From positions 87,007-151,006 of the forward strand of contig CAZOQS010000004.1 of assembly GCA_964582475.1 (NCBI GenBank): a DNA stretch of 64,000 bases. The letters are read 5' to 3'. This document shows positions 16,928 to 25,178 of the stretch, in pieces. Source of the DNA: JAGOTP01 sp964582475 (GTDB lineage Bacteria > Patescibacteriota > Patescibacteriia > 2-12-FULL-60-25). The notes under the pieces were generated by a model that was not told the origin of the DNA, made no database searches, and worked only from the letters and a program-made list of their open reading frames with translations. How positions within the stretch are numbered: position 1 is the first letter of the stretch; each line of letters starts with the position of its first letter. The position numbers and the translations under genes were made by a program.

Positions 16928-17479
16928 ATGTCACGTATTGGAAAAAAACCAGTCCTCCTCCCTGCCGGCGTCGATGCCACCATCGAAGCAAAGCAGGTGA
17001 CGATCAAAGGACCGAAAGGGACGCTGCACGTTGGTCTTCCAGCGGCGGCTAAGATTGAGATGCAAGCCGATCCTCGTGCGTTGCTTGTGACGGTTACCCG
17101 TCCAGAGCACGTCGATGACCGCGCCATCTGGGGTCTTGTTCGTCAATTGCTCTCGAACGCCGTAGACGGTGTTCAGAAGCCATTCGAAAAGGCGCTCGAA
17201 TTCGTCGGAGTTGGATTCAAGGTCGCGCTCGAAGGTCGCAAGCTCATGATGGATCTTGGATTCTCGCACCGCGTTCCGTTTGAACTCCCAGAAGGAATCG
17301 ATGGGAAGGTCGAGAAGCAGGTTTTGACGCTCTCCGGCATCGACAAAGCTCTTGTTGGAGAAACGGCTGCTCGCATTCGTCGCAATCGTCCACCAGAGCC
17401 TTATAAGGGCAAGGGTGTGAAGTATGTTGATGAAGTAATTCGTCGCAAGGCTGGTAAGACAGCTAAGTCTGCTGGCTAA
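16928..17479 (+). CDS. rplF: Ribosomal protein uL6
   Basis: 183 residues: MSRIGKKPV start, two repeated domains, and the signature PEPYKGKGVKY near residue 158. Start AACCTCCGCTTATG, which is pyrimidine-rich with no Shine-Dalgarno. rplR follows six bases downstream. Confidence 0.97.
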   Translation: MSRIGKKPVLLPAGVDATIEAKQVTIKGPKGTLHVGLPAAAKIEMQADPRALLVTVTRPEHVDDRAIWGLVRQLLSNAVDGVQKPFEKALEFVGVGFKVALEGRKLMMDLGFSHRVPFELPEGIDGKVEKQVLTLSGIDKALVGETAARIRRNRPPEPYKGKGVKYVDEVIRRKAGKTAKSAG

Positions 17480-17485
17480 CCCCTT

Positions 17486-17848
17486 ATGAAGATCTCCCTA
17501 GCAAACCAACAAAAGGCGCGTCGTATCGCACGTGTTCGCGCGACTATTTCCGGAACAGCTGAGCGTCCACGTCTCGCTGTCTTCCGCAGCCTCGCGCATA
17601 TTTCTGCGCAGGTGATTGATGATACCTCCGGCAAAACTCTTGCCGCGGTCCGTGATGTCGAATTGTCCGAAGCAGAGCGCAAAGGCAAGAAGAAGCTTGA
17701 AATTGCGAAGGCTGTCGGAATGCTTCTCGGAACGCGCGCCATGGAAAAGGGTGTGAAAGCGGTCGTCTTCGATCGTCGCGATAAGAAATACCACGGTCGT
17801 GTTCGTGCTCTCGCTGAGGGCGCGCGCGAAGCGGGTCTCACATTTTAA
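17486..17848 (+). CDS. rplR: Ribosomal protein uL18
   Basis: 120 residues, a 5S rRNA-binding protein. RLAVFRSLAHISAQVIDD, the AKAVG.LLG.RA segment and KKYHGRVRALAEGAREAGL are intact. Start AACCCCTTATG; rpsE follows three bases after the stop. Confidence 0.97.
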   Translation: MKISLANQQKARRIARVRATISGTAERPRLAVFRSLAHISAQVIDDTSGKTLAAVRDVELSEAERKGKKKLEIAKAVGMLLGTRAMEKGVKAVVFDRRDKKYHGRVRALAEGAREAGLTF

Positions 17849-17851
17849 TCT

Positions 17852-18661
17852 ATGATGAACGAAGAACAGCAACCAACCTCCGCGCCAGAGGCGCCAGAAG
17901 CAGCAGCTGCTCCAGCTGCTGAAAACACAGCCGCTCCAGCGGCAGCGGCGGCAACGCCAGCTGCAGCTCCTGCGTCTGCTTCGGCTGCAGCACGTCCATA
18001 TGGTGGAGGTGCCCGTGGTCCAGGCGGTGGCTTCCGTGGCGGAAGCCGCGGTCCAAGCGGAGGTGCTCGTGGCGGCCAGGGTGGTCGCGGCGGTGCTGCC
18101 GGTGGTCGTGGAGGTCGAGGTCCAGGCGGCCCAGGTGGTCGCGGTGGACGTCGCGATGGTCAGTCTGGAGATGTTCCAGCCGAAGCCGACTACGACGAAA
18201 AGAACTTGGAAGTCTCACGTGTTACACGTGTGACCCAGGGTGGAAAGCGCATGCGCTTCCGCGTGTTGAGCGTGATCGGAAACCGCAAGGGACGTGTTGG
18301 ATATGGCTTGGCAAAAGGATTGGATGTCGCAGCTGCTTCCACCAAGGCCGCAACCAAAGCACGCAAAGCCCTTCTGACAGTTCCACTCATCAACGAAACA
18401 ATTCCTCACATGGTGCGTGCAAAGGCGGGTGCCGCTGTCGTCTTGTTGAAGCCAGCGCCAAAAGGAGCTGGAATCAAAGCCGGTGGTGCAACGCGTGCCG
18501 TACTTGAAATCGCTGGTGTACCAAACGTTGTTTCGAAGCTCCTCGGATCTTCCAACAAGGTGAACGTCGTGCGCGCAACTTTTGCCGCCCTGCGCATGCT
18601 CCGCATGCCAATCAGCAAGACGGACGATAAACAGCCTAAGGAAGACGCTCCAAAGGCCTAA
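17852..18661 (+). CDS. rpsE: Ribosomal protein uS5 with long RGG-rich N-terminal extension
   Basis: 269 residues against about 165 in E. coli. The normal uS5 body starts near residue 117 (EVSRVTRVTQGGKRMRF) and runs to the end with the usual SNKVNVVRATF segment. Residues 1-48 are Ala/Pro/Glu-rich and 49-103 are a dense Gly/Arg region with many RGG and GGRGG units, certainly disordered and resembling RNA-binding RGG boxes. uS5 helps form the mRNA entry helicase site with uS3 and uS4. The next gene is rplO: uL30 (rpmD), normally between them, is absent. Confidence 0.96.
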   Translation: MMNEEQQPTSAPEAPEAAAAPAAENTAAPAAAAATPAAAPASASAAARPYGGGARGPGGGFRGGSRGPSGGARGGQGGRGGAAGGRGGRGPGGPGGRGGRRDGQSGDVPAEADYDEKNLEVSRVTRVTQGGKRMRFRVLSVIGNRKGRVGYGLAKGLDVAAASTKAATKARKALLTVPLINETIPHMVRAKAGAAVVLLKPAPKGAGIKAGGATRAVLEIAGVPNVVSKLLGSSNKVNVVRATFAALRMLRMPISKTDDKQPKEDAPKA

Positions 18662-18672
18662 TCTCACCTGCT

Positions 18673-19140
18673 ATGTCATTAAGTCTTCACACAATTGCCC
18701 CGAACGTAGGCTCACATGAGCGCTCGTTCCGTATCGGTCGTGGTCACGGCTCCGGTCGTGGCAAAACGGCAGGTAAGGGAACAAAGGGTCAGAAGTCCCG
18801 TTCCGGTGGAAAGGGTGGCTTGAAAATGCACGGCATGAAGCAGATGCTTCTCTCCTTCCCAAAGGTCCGTGGGTTTAAGAGCTTTGCGTCGAAGTTGGTC
18901 TCGATTCCTGTTCAGCGCTTGGATGTATTTCCAGAAGGAACGACGATTGACTTGAAAGCCATGCATGCAGCCGGTCTCTTGCATCGCGGAGAACATACCG
19001 TCAAAATTATTGGGGGAACAGCTCCAACGCACAAACTGACAGTTGTCGGCTTGCGTATGACTGCTTCTGCGAAGGAATTGATCGAGAAAGCTGGTGGATC
19101 GGTCGTTGCTGGTGACAGAAAGAAAAAGAAGACTGCCTAA
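18673..19140 (+). CDS. rplO: Ribosomal protein uL15
   Basis: 155 residues. The Gly-rich N-terminal arm (GRGHGSGRGKTAGKGTKGQKSRSG) that threads into 23S rRNA and the C-terminal AKE.IE.AGGSV are present. Start CACCTGCTATG. The gap to secY holds a small stem, TTCCCTC/GAGGGAA (19151-19170). Confidence 0.97.
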   Translation: MSLSLHTIAPNVGSHERSFRIGRGHGSGRGKTAGKGTKGQKSRSGGKGGLKMHGMKQMLLSFPKVRGFKSFASKLVSIPVQRLDVFPEGTTIDLKAMHAAGLLHRGEHTVKIIGGTAPTHKLTVVGLRMTASAKELIEKAGGSVVAGDRKKKKTA

Positions 19141-19179
19141 TTCCGTGTCTTTCCCTCGAAGCTGAGGGAAGATTCCTCT

Positions 19180-20457
19180 ATGTGGGACAAACTCCTTCGT
19201 GCGTGGCAGGTCAAAGAGGTTCGACATGGGTTGCTGTTCGTGATCGCCATGATGGTGATCTTCCGAGTAGTCGCTCATATTCCGTTGCCTGGTGTTGATC
19301 TTGCAGCGCTCCAACAGTTTTTTGACGCGAACCAAGTCTTGGGTGTCTTGAACTTGTTCTCAGGTGGAACGATCCGAACATTCAGCATTGTGGCGTTGGG
19401 TGTCGCTCCATACATCACCGCTTCGATTATCTTGCAGCTCTTGGCAGTCATCATCCCTCGTTTGGAAGAGATCCAGAAAGAAGGAGAAAGCGGCCAGCGT
19501 AAGATCAATCAGTGGACACGTCTTCTGACGGTTCCGCTTGCGCTGATTCAAGGAGTAGGGCTTCTGACGCTTATGCGTCAGTCGCAGGTGCCTATCTTGA
19601 CCAGAACGGATCCGGTTCACATCGCTGCCATCTTGATCGCCGTCACAGCAGGAACCTTGTTCCTCATGTGGATTGGCGAATTGATCAGCGAAAAGAAAGT
19701 CGGAAATGGTGTTTCCTTGTTGATCTTCGCGGGTATTTTGGCGGATCTTCCAAGTTCGCTTGGACAGTTCATCACAACCTTCGATTCGTCACAGTGGATC
19801 ATCGTCTTCATCTACGCAGCGATTGCGATTTTGATGGTTGCGGGTGTAGTCTTCGTTACAGAAGGTCAGCGCAACATTCCAATCCAACACGCGCGCAGTG
19901 TTCGTGGGCAGGCTGGGTCAACAGGTGGAGTAGCCTCGAGCTTGCCACTTCGTGTGAATATGGTGGGTGTGATGCCGATTATCTTCGGTATTTCATTCCT
20001 CACGTTCCCAACAATGTTGGCGCAGCTCTTCGCTCAGGCGAATAATCCAAGTCTGCGCAGTGCAGCTGCTTGGATCCTGACGACGATGCAAAACCAAACG
20101 ATTTACGCCATTCTGTATCTGGCATTGGTTGTTGGCTTTACCTACTTCTACACGGCGGTTGTGTTCCATCCAGAACGGGTGGCAGAGAATCTCCAGAAGC
20201 AAGGAGCCTTCATCCCGGGTATCCGCCCAGGGCCACCAACGGCAAGCTATTTGGAAGGAATCGTTGGTCGTATGACGTTAGCCGGAGCCATCTTCTTGGG
20301 TCTTATCGCGGTGCTGCCAATTGTCGCTCAAGGGCTGACAGGGACGCAGACATTGGCGATTGGAGGAACCTCTATGCTGATCGTCGTGTCGGTGGTGATC
20401 GAGTCTGTAAAACAGATTCAGTCGCAAACAACGATGCGTGAATACGATACGTACTAA
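19180..20457 (+). CDS. secY: Protein translocase subunit SecY
   Basis: 425 residues with ten hydrophobic segments, the normal topology of the SecYEG channel. The plug-side signature (IPLPGVD), LNLFSGG..., GVAPYITASIILQL, the ARSVRGQAGS loop and the cytoplasmic C5 loop (ENLQKQGAFIPGIRPG) with the Arg needed for SecA and ribosome contact are seen. The start TTCCTCTATG has GAGGGAAG further upstream, but that belongs to a stem and is too far for a normal Shine-Dalgarno. It ends at a perfect hairpin (20477-20512). Confidence 0.97.
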   Translation: MWDKLLRAWQVKEVRHGLLFVIAMMVIFRVVAHIPLPGVDLAALQQFFDANQVLGVLNLFSGGTIRTFSIVALGVAPYITASIILQLLAVIIPRLEEIQKEGESGQRKINQWTRLLTVPLALIQGVGLLTLMRQSQVPILTRTDPVHIAAILIAVTAGTLFLMWIGELISEKKVGNGVSLLIFAGILADLPSSLGQFITTFDSSQWIIVFIYAAIAILMVAGVVFVTEGQRNIPIQHARSVRGQAGSTGGVASSLPLRVNMVGVMPIIFGISFLTFPTMLAQLFAQANNPSLRSAAAWILTTMQNQTIYAILYLALVVGFTYFYTAVVFHPERVAENLQKQGAFIPGIRPGPPTASYLEGIVGRMTLAGAIFLGLIAVLPIVAQGLTGTQTLAIGGTSMLIVVSVVIESVKQIQSQTTMREYDTY

Positions 20458-20476
20458 CCGAAAAAAGCATAACCGG

Positions 20477-20512
20477 TACACAATGAGAACCCACCAGGGT
20501 TCTCATTGTGTA
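20477..20512 (+). terminator. Perfect 16-bp hairpin after secY
   Basis: TACACAATGAGAACCC (20477-20492), loop ACCA, GGGTTCTCATTGTGTA (20497-20512). No real U-tract follows. It lies 20 bases after secY and 25 before the ppa-like start, so it probably marks the 3' end of the ribosomal operon. Confidence 0.75.
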
Positions 20513-20536
20513 TTCTGGGTGGTAGGCTTCCACTAT

Positions 20537-20893
20537 ATGACCCCTGAATACACCGATGCGGCTCATTATCTTGGAAAGAGTGTTACGGTTCTGATTGATC
20601 GCCCCCTAGGGACTAAGCACCCAAAGTATGGCTACAGATACCCGATTAATTACGGGTTTGTTGAAGGGACGATTTCTCCCGATGGGCGAGAATTGGATGC
20701 ATATGTTCTCGGGGTAGATGAGCCGGTGGGAGAGTATACGGGGCGCTGTATCGCCATTATCCGTCGAATTACTGCTCCAGATGATAAATTGATTATTGTC
20801 CCTGAGGGAAAAACCTTTTCGCAAGAAGAGATTCGTGAAGCGACGCACTTTCAGGAGCAGTTTTTTCAGATTGAAATGATCTTCCCCTCGTAG
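20537..20893 (+). CDS. ppa: Short inorganic pyrophosphatase-like protein
   Basis: 118 residues. RYPINYGFVEGTISPDGRELDAYVLG aligns with the core of soluble family I pyrophosphatases (YP.NYG...T...DGDP.DVLV in E. coli), and APDDKLIIVP with the later metal-binding strand. These enzymes hydrolyse PPi. Two Asp positions of DGDPxD and DxxxxD are kept, but others are replaced (D to R in DGRELD, first D of the later pair missing), and the N-terminal strand is short. It may be a short-form PPase or a relative with another substrate. ATG 20537 (ACTATATG) is used; a frame from 20438 would overlap secY and the hairpin. Confidence 0.7.
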   Translation: MTPEYTDAAHYLGKSVTVLIDRPLGTKHPKYGYRYPINYGFVEGTISPDGRELDAYVLGVDEPVGEYTGRCIAIIRRITAPDDKLIIVPEGKTFSQEEIREATHFQEQFFQIEMIFPS

Positions 20894-20913
20894 GAGAGGG
20901 CCTCGATCGTTTG

Positions 20914-20942
20914 TTGTCGGATAGGCTCATTTTGGCTATTCT
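20914..20942 (+). promoter_or_regulatory. Promoter upstream of adk
   Basis: TTGTCG (20914-20919), 17 bases, TATTCT (20937-20942). Transcription would start near 20949, just before a 25-codon ORF at 20952. Confidence 0.5.
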
Positions 20943-20951
20943 TACGGGTAT

Positions 20952-21029
20952 ATGCAACGTGAAGATGGACATCGGTTCAAGCTACTCTCGCCGTCAGCAG
21001 AGGGACTACTGTCTCCACCGGTCGTGTAG
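20952..21029 (+). CDS. Possible 25-residue leader peptide before adk
   Basis: ATG at 20952 (GTATATG) nine bases after a -10 box, 25 sense codons, TAG at 21027-21029, then adk at 21038. The peptide MQREDGHRFK... has no recognised similarity. Position and near-leaderless start are the only support; it may be chance. Confidence 0.25.
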   Translation: MQREDGHRFKLLSPSAEGLLSPPVV

Positions 21030-21037
21030 CGGTTTCT

Positions 21038-21709
21038 ATGCCACGTAAGCGTGTTCGGGCCGTGTTATTCGGCCCTCAAGGAGCGGGAAAGACGACTCAG
21101 GCACAATTGCTGTCTGAGTGGTTTGGAGCAGCTTCCCTGAGCTCGGGGCAGCTTCTGCGTGGGGAGATGGAAGAAGGAACACCGCTTGGACAATTAGTGA
21201 AGCGCTACGTCGAGCATGGGGTGTTGGCGCCAGACGAGGTAGTGAATGCCATTTTGCGGAAACGGCTACTGTTGGAGGTGGAATCAAAACAAGGATTCTT
21301 CCTAGACGGATTTCCTCGAAACGTAGAACAGGCGGGGGATTTAGATAAATATACAAATATTAATCTAGCGATTCATCTGAAGGTGTCCGATGCAGTTGCG
21401 GAATCTCGTATGCTAGGACGACTCTTCTGTGAATCCTGTCAGGCGGTTTATCATGAGACATACGTTCCCGTCTTGAAGGCGGGAATCTGTACTATTTGCG
21501 GAGGTCCTGTAAAACGACGTCCAGATGATGCCGATGATGGGTCGGTGCGCGACCGGCTGCTCGCATATCACTTCATGACCGAGCCGCTTGTGACCTATTA
21601 TCGGCAGCAGGGAGTGCTTCTTTCGGTGAATGCGGATCAGCCGATCCCATTCTTATTCCAGGAGCTGGTAAAGAAGCTTACGAAGTTAGGATTTGTGCCG
21701 GGACAATAA
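21038..21709 (+). CDS. adk: Adenylate kinase
   Basis: 223 residues, long form with a zinc-binding lid. P-loop GPQGAGKTT (12-20), the AMP-binding SSGQLLR segment, FFLDGFPRN, and the lid CESC...CTICGG with four Cys for zinc. It converts AMP + ATP to 2 ADP. secY-adk-map is the ancestral order of the spc operon; here a ppa-like gene and a new promoter come between secY and adk. Start GTTTCTATG. Translation of an upstream 25-codon ORF might affect it. Confidence 0.96.
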   Translation: MPRKRVRAVLFGPQGAGKTTQAQLLSEWFGAASLSSGQLLRGEMEEGTPLGQLVKRYVEHGVLAPDEVVNAILRKRLLLEVESKQGFFLDGFPRNVEQAGDLDKYTNINLAIHLKVSDAVAESRMLGRLFCESCQAVYHETYVPVLKAGICTICGGPVKRRPDDADDGSVRDRLLAYHFMTEPLVTYYRQQGVLLSVNADQPIPFLFQELVKKLTKLGFVPGQ

Positions 21710-21729
21710 TTCCGTTACGCTCACTGCCC

Positions 21730-22509
21730 ATGTCACTTATCAAAACCCCCCTAGAAATAGAGAAGCTGAAAGCTGGCGGAATCATCCTCTCAGCTATTTT
21801 GCGTGAGCTCAAAGCAAAGTGTATTGCTGGCGCTGAAACAGCTGAATTAGATGCATTGGCGCAGAAGCGTATGGCAGAGCATGGAGGAAAGCCCTCATTC
21901 TTAGGCTATACTGCCGCAAAAGACGTAGCCCCCTTTCCCGGAGCTGTCTGCATTTCAATCAACGAAGAAGTTGTGCATGGATTGCCAACCCCTACGCGCA
22001 CGATAAAAGAAGGCGATATCGTTGGTCTTGATATTGGCATGTGGTACGAGGGGCTCGCGACAGATATGGCGACGACTGTTGTTGTCGGAAAGATTTCTGA
22101 TTCGGTACAGGCCTTAGTTACAGAAACACGCGCCTCACTTGAAGTGGCGTTGATGCAGGTAAAAGCAGGAAAGTGGATTCACGATATTGGGAATGCGATT
22201 GATGATTATCTCACGCCGAAAGGCTATGGAATCGTTCGTGATCTTGTCGGCCACGGCGTAGGGCATGCGGTTCATGAAGATCCACAGATCCCACACTTTC
22301 GTGATCGTTATACGCCACGCGTAAAAATGCAGGAGGGGATGGTGCTTGCGATTGAGCCGATGGTAACACTTGGAACTTGGAAGGTGCGTGTGAAGCGCGA
22401 TGGCTGGACAATTGTTACGACCGATGGAAAGCCGGCAGCGCATTTCGAGCTTTCGGTTGTCGTCACGAAGACGGGGTACGAGCTCGTTACTCCTTGGCCA
22501 GACGTTTAA
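21730..22509 (+). CDS. map: Type I methionine aminopeptidase
   Basis: 259 residues, complete. Metal ligands are visible in order: GLDIGMW (Asp), ATDMATTV (Asp), GHGVGHAVHEDPQIPH (His), AIEPM (Glu) and the late HFELSVVV (Glu). It removes the initiator Met from new proteins, in line with many downstream products starting M-small residue. Twenty bases after adk and 21 before mutM, so probably one transcript. infA and rpmJ, which usually follow map, are not here. Confidence 0.96.
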   Translation: MSLIKTPLEIEKLKAGGIILSAILRELKAKCIAGAETAELDALAQKRMAEHGGKPSFLGYTAAKDVAPFPGAVCISINEEVVHGLPTPTRTIKEGDIVGLDIGMWYEGLATDMATTVVVGKISDSVQALVTETRASLEVALMQVKAGKWIHDIGNAIDDYLTPKGYGIVRDLVGHGVGHAVHEDPQIPHFRDRYTPRVKMQEGMVLAIEPMVTLGTWKVRVKRDGWTIVTTDGKPAAHFELSVVVTKTGYELVTPWPDV

Positions 22510-22530
22510 ACACAGGATCGAAGCTTCTCT

Positions 22531-23355
22531 ATGCCAGAGCTTCCAGAGGTGGAAACCATCCGCCGCCAACTCGATCGACACTTGCGTGGGGCGATCATTA
22601 AAAAGATTGAATTATTTCGCACGGGTCGTGAACGTCCTGCGGGGAAGGTATTTGTTGATGCACTCACCGGCCAGGCGATTCGTTCTATCGATCGACGCGC
22701 GAAGCTTTTAATTTGGCGGCTTAAGAGCGATCAAGCGGTCCTCGCGCATCTGAAGATGACGGGGAAGTTCCTGTTTGTAGATCAGGAGTATGAGATAACT
22801 AAGCATGATGCGATTCGGTTCACGTGTGAGGACGTGCAAGGAAAAGAGCTTTTTCTCGTCTGGAACGATGTACGTAAATTTGGGTTTATGGAGCTCGTAT
22901 CGGCGGAGGAGCTAAAAGCGAAGCTTGAAACATATGGTCCAGAACCGCTCGAAGCTACAACGCAGATGTTGGCTGACTGTTTGCGAACGCCAAAAACGCG
23001 CCTCCTGAAAGCGGCGCTCCTCAATCAAGCCTGTATCGCGGGGATCGGGAATATCTACGCCGATGAAGTCTGTCATCGCGTAGGAATTCATCCTCGTCGT
23101 ACGTTAAGGGCGTTATCTGAGGCAGAACGACTTCGCTTAGCGGAAGCGATTCAGGCGGTTCTGTTAGAGTCGCTTAATCAACGTGGAACGAGCGCGCATA
23201 CGTATATGGATACGTCCGGTTCAAAAGGAGGCTTTCTGTCATTCCTTCGGGTCTATGGTCGAGAAGGGGACCCGTGTCGTACGTGTGGCACCCCGATTGA
23301 AAAATTCCGCTTAGTTCAGCGAGGAACGCACGTCTGCCCTACGTGCCAATCTTAG
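22531..23355 (+). CDS. mutM: Formamidopyrimidine-DNA glycosylase
   Basis: 274 residues. The N-terminus MPELPEVETIRRQL provides the catalytic Pro (after Met removal) and Glu; HLKMTGKF carries the conserved Lys loop; the helix-two-turn-helix contains GIGNIYADE; the C-terminal zinc finger is CRTC...CPTC. It removes oxidised purines such as 8-oxoguanine from DNA and cuts the strand. Length is standard. Start GCTTCTCTATG. Confidence 0.96.
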   Translation: MPELPEVETIRRQLDRHLRGAIIKKIELFRTGRERPAGKVFVDALTGQAIRSIDRRAKLLIWRLKSDQAVLAHLKMTGKFLFVDQEYEITKHDAIRFTCEDVQGKELFLVWNDVRKFGFMELVSAEELKAKLETYGPEPLEATTQMLADCLRTPKTRLLKAALLNQACIAGIGNIYADEVCHRVGIHPRRTLRALSEAERLRLAEAIQAVLLESLNQRGTSAHTYMDTSGSKGGFLSFLRVYGREGDPCRTCGTPIEKFRLVQRGTHVCPTCQS

Positions 23356-23382
23356 GCAGATCAAAAAAACACGCTGAGCTGC

Positions 23383-23397
23383 TATACTTGATTAGCT
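23383..23397 (+). promoter_or_regulatory. -10 box close to the start of the CARDB/TSP3 gene
   Basis: TATACT (23383-23388) lies nine bases before the ATG at 23398, so the leader would be only about 2-4 bases. No clear -35. Confidence 0.5.
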
Positions 23398-24339
23398 ATG
23401 TTAGGTCGTACCCTCGTCCCTCTTTTTTCTGCGCTCCTGCTTCTAGGATCTGTACAAAGCGTGTCAGCCGCTTTATACGATGCTTCCATTGGTTCGAATG
23501 ATGTTTCTTTTTCGCCCGAAGAATTGATTTTGGGAGACGCGACCCGTATTTATGCAACGATTTCAAATGCGGGTGAACGAGATGTAGAGGGGACCGTTCG
23601 TTTTTATGACAATGATACCTTGATTGGTGCGAAGCCTTTTTCCATTCGTGCGAACCTTCGACCGGAAGACGCTTGGGTTCGTTGGTCGCCGCAAGCGTAT
23701 GGATCTCATACGATTCGAGTGGTTGTGGACAATGATCCTGTCTATACAGATGGAACTCCTGCAAATAACACCGTAACCGTGACCGCTTTCGTTGATCGAG
23801 ATACGGATCGGGATGGGGTTCCGGATCAGCAGGATGAAGATCGCGATAATGACACGATCTTGAATCGTGATGAGGTGACGCGTGGAACGGATCCGTTTAA
23901 TCGAGATACAGACGGGGACGGCGTGGATGACGCGAAGGATGTCTTTCCGCTGGATTCGAAGCGATCAGTGACGCCGCCTCCAGTCCCGACATCAACGGCA
24001 AGGGTGGTGGCGCCTGTTCCCACGCGTCCTCGTGTTGCCGCACCTACCCCAACGGTTACTCAGGCACCTACGGTACGGAATGTGGTGCCTGCACCGAGTT
24101 CGTTAACGATACCCGCCACAAGCTCACCTCTGATCCTTGAACCAACCTCTACTGTGGTGATGGTTGAGGTTACATCGACGCCTGCGCTCCCCGTGATGGA
24201 GCCAGTCGCGCCTCTTGCCGTTTCTTCGACACCGACAAGTTCTGCGTCATCAAATCCCTGGAATGCTATTTTAGCTGCAGCGGCTGTTCTTTCTGCTGGT
24301 GCGGCGGGAATGTTTGTCTGGCTTGGCCGCAGGTCCTAG
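23398..24339 (+). CDS. Secreted CARDB and thrombospondin type 3-like repeat protein with C-terminal anchor
   Basis: 313 residues: a signal peptide (1-25, ending VSA), a CARDB-like beta-sandwich (about 28-130: ISNAGERDVEGTVRFYDND...), then calcium-binding TSP3-type Asp repeats (DRDTDRDGVPD, DEDRDNDTI, DTDGDGVDD, about 131-185), a long Pro/Thr/Val-rich linker (about 190-285) and one C-terminal transmembrane helix with a RRS end. The layout is that of a surface stalk projecting an adhesive domain. Five bases separate it from the next gene. Confidence 0.8.
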   Translation: MLGRTLVPLFSALLLLGSVQSVSAALYDASIGSNDVSFSPEELILGDATRIYATISNAGERDVEGTVRFYDNDTLIGAKPFSIRANLRPEDAWVRWSPQAYGSHTIRVVVDNDPVYTDGTPANNTVTVTAFVDRDTDRDGVPDQQDEDRDNDTILNRDEVTRGTDPFNRDTDGDGVDDAKDVFPLDSKRSVTPPPVPTSTARVVAPVPTRPRVAAPTPTVTQAPTVRNVVPAPSSLTIPATSSPLILEPTSTVVMVEVTSTPALPVMEPVAPLAVSSTPTSSASSNPWNAILAAAAVLSAGAAGMFVWLGRRS

Positions 24340-24344
24340 CTGCT

Positions 24345-25175
24345 ATGGATCGATCGTTGGGCCGCCTGCTTGTGTTAGCGTCATGCATCGTGTTGTTTGG
24401 TGTTGGTTGCGAAAAGCTAGTCCCAGTTACCTTGCCGGTCGTATTGCAGCGCTCAGCGACAACGACGGCGACGGGCGCACCGCCGAGTGCGGTGATTGGC
24501 TGGAGTGCGCGTGGGCCGGGGGTTGATCGGACAGCTTTTCGTTTTTCGACTTCAACAGCCAGTGAGGTGGTTATCTATCGTTTCTCCCGTACGAAGCATA
24601 CCTTTGGTTTTCGTCATTCAACCTCAAGTGCCGCCGTCTCTGAATGGATGGGTCGGGAGTCGGAGGCACTGTTTGCTGCGAATGGCGTATATTTTCATGA
24701 AGACGAACTTCCAAGCGGATGGTTTCGAACCGAAGGGAAGGTCATAGGGGCACGCTCGTTTGATGCAGATAAGAGTGCGCTCCTTGTCTTGGAGCCAAAT
24801 CCAACGATTCTCGTAAACACCTCAGAGCAAAAAGCGGCGAAGCAAAAAGCTCGGGACGCGGCCCAAAGTTTCCCCCTTCTCATTTCAGGCGGAGTCGCGG
24901 CGGTTAAAGAAGACTCGGGAAAGGTCGCGCGTCGGACCTTCGTGGGGACGGATAAAACGCAAGAATATCTCTATGTTGGGATTGTTCCGTACACGGGCAT
25001 CTCTTTGTATGAACTAAGTCAGGCGCTGACACGTCTTCCTGTCCGCTGGGAAGCGGTCTTGAACTTGGATGGGGGGCCTTCGTCGGGTATAGTTTTCAGG
25101 GCGCCAGACCAGTCGGAAACGATCGATAGTTATGTGACCGTTCCGAACGTTCTGGTCATCCATCCAAAAAACTAG
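24345..25175 (+). CDS. Phosphodiester glycosidase (NAGPA-type) lipoprotein
   Basis: 276 residues. The N-terminus has a lipoprotein signal with lipobox FGVGC (Cys at about 26). The domain matches the phosphodiester glycosidase family: ANGVYFHED, a FPLLISGG segment, RRTFVG, and the hallmark NLDGGPSSG near the C-terminus. Human NAGPA removes GlcNAc from phosphodiesters; bacterial relatives act on cell-surface polymers. Here it would be anchored outside the membrane. Starts GCTGCTATG right after the stalk protein. Confidence 0.85.
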   Translation: MDRSLGRLLVLASCIVLFGVGCEKLVPVTLPVVLQRSATTTATGAPPSAVIGWSARGPGVDRTAFRFSTSTASEVVIYRFSRTKHTFGFRHSTSSAAVSEWMGRESEALFAANGVYFHEDELPSGWFRTEGKVIGARSFDADKSALLVLEPNPTILVNTSEQKAAKQKARDAAQSFPLLISGGVAAVKEDSGKVARRTFVGTDKTQEYLYVGIVPYTGISLYELSQALTRLPVRWEAVLNLDGGPSSGIVFRAPDQSETIDSYVTVPNVLVIHPKN

Positions 25176-25178
25176 CGC

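Noticed and set aside
19151..19176. GAGGGAAG before secY as a Shine-Dalgarno
   Set aside because: It forms one arm of a short stem, and GAGG lies about 12 bases from ATG, outside the usual window; at best a weak site.
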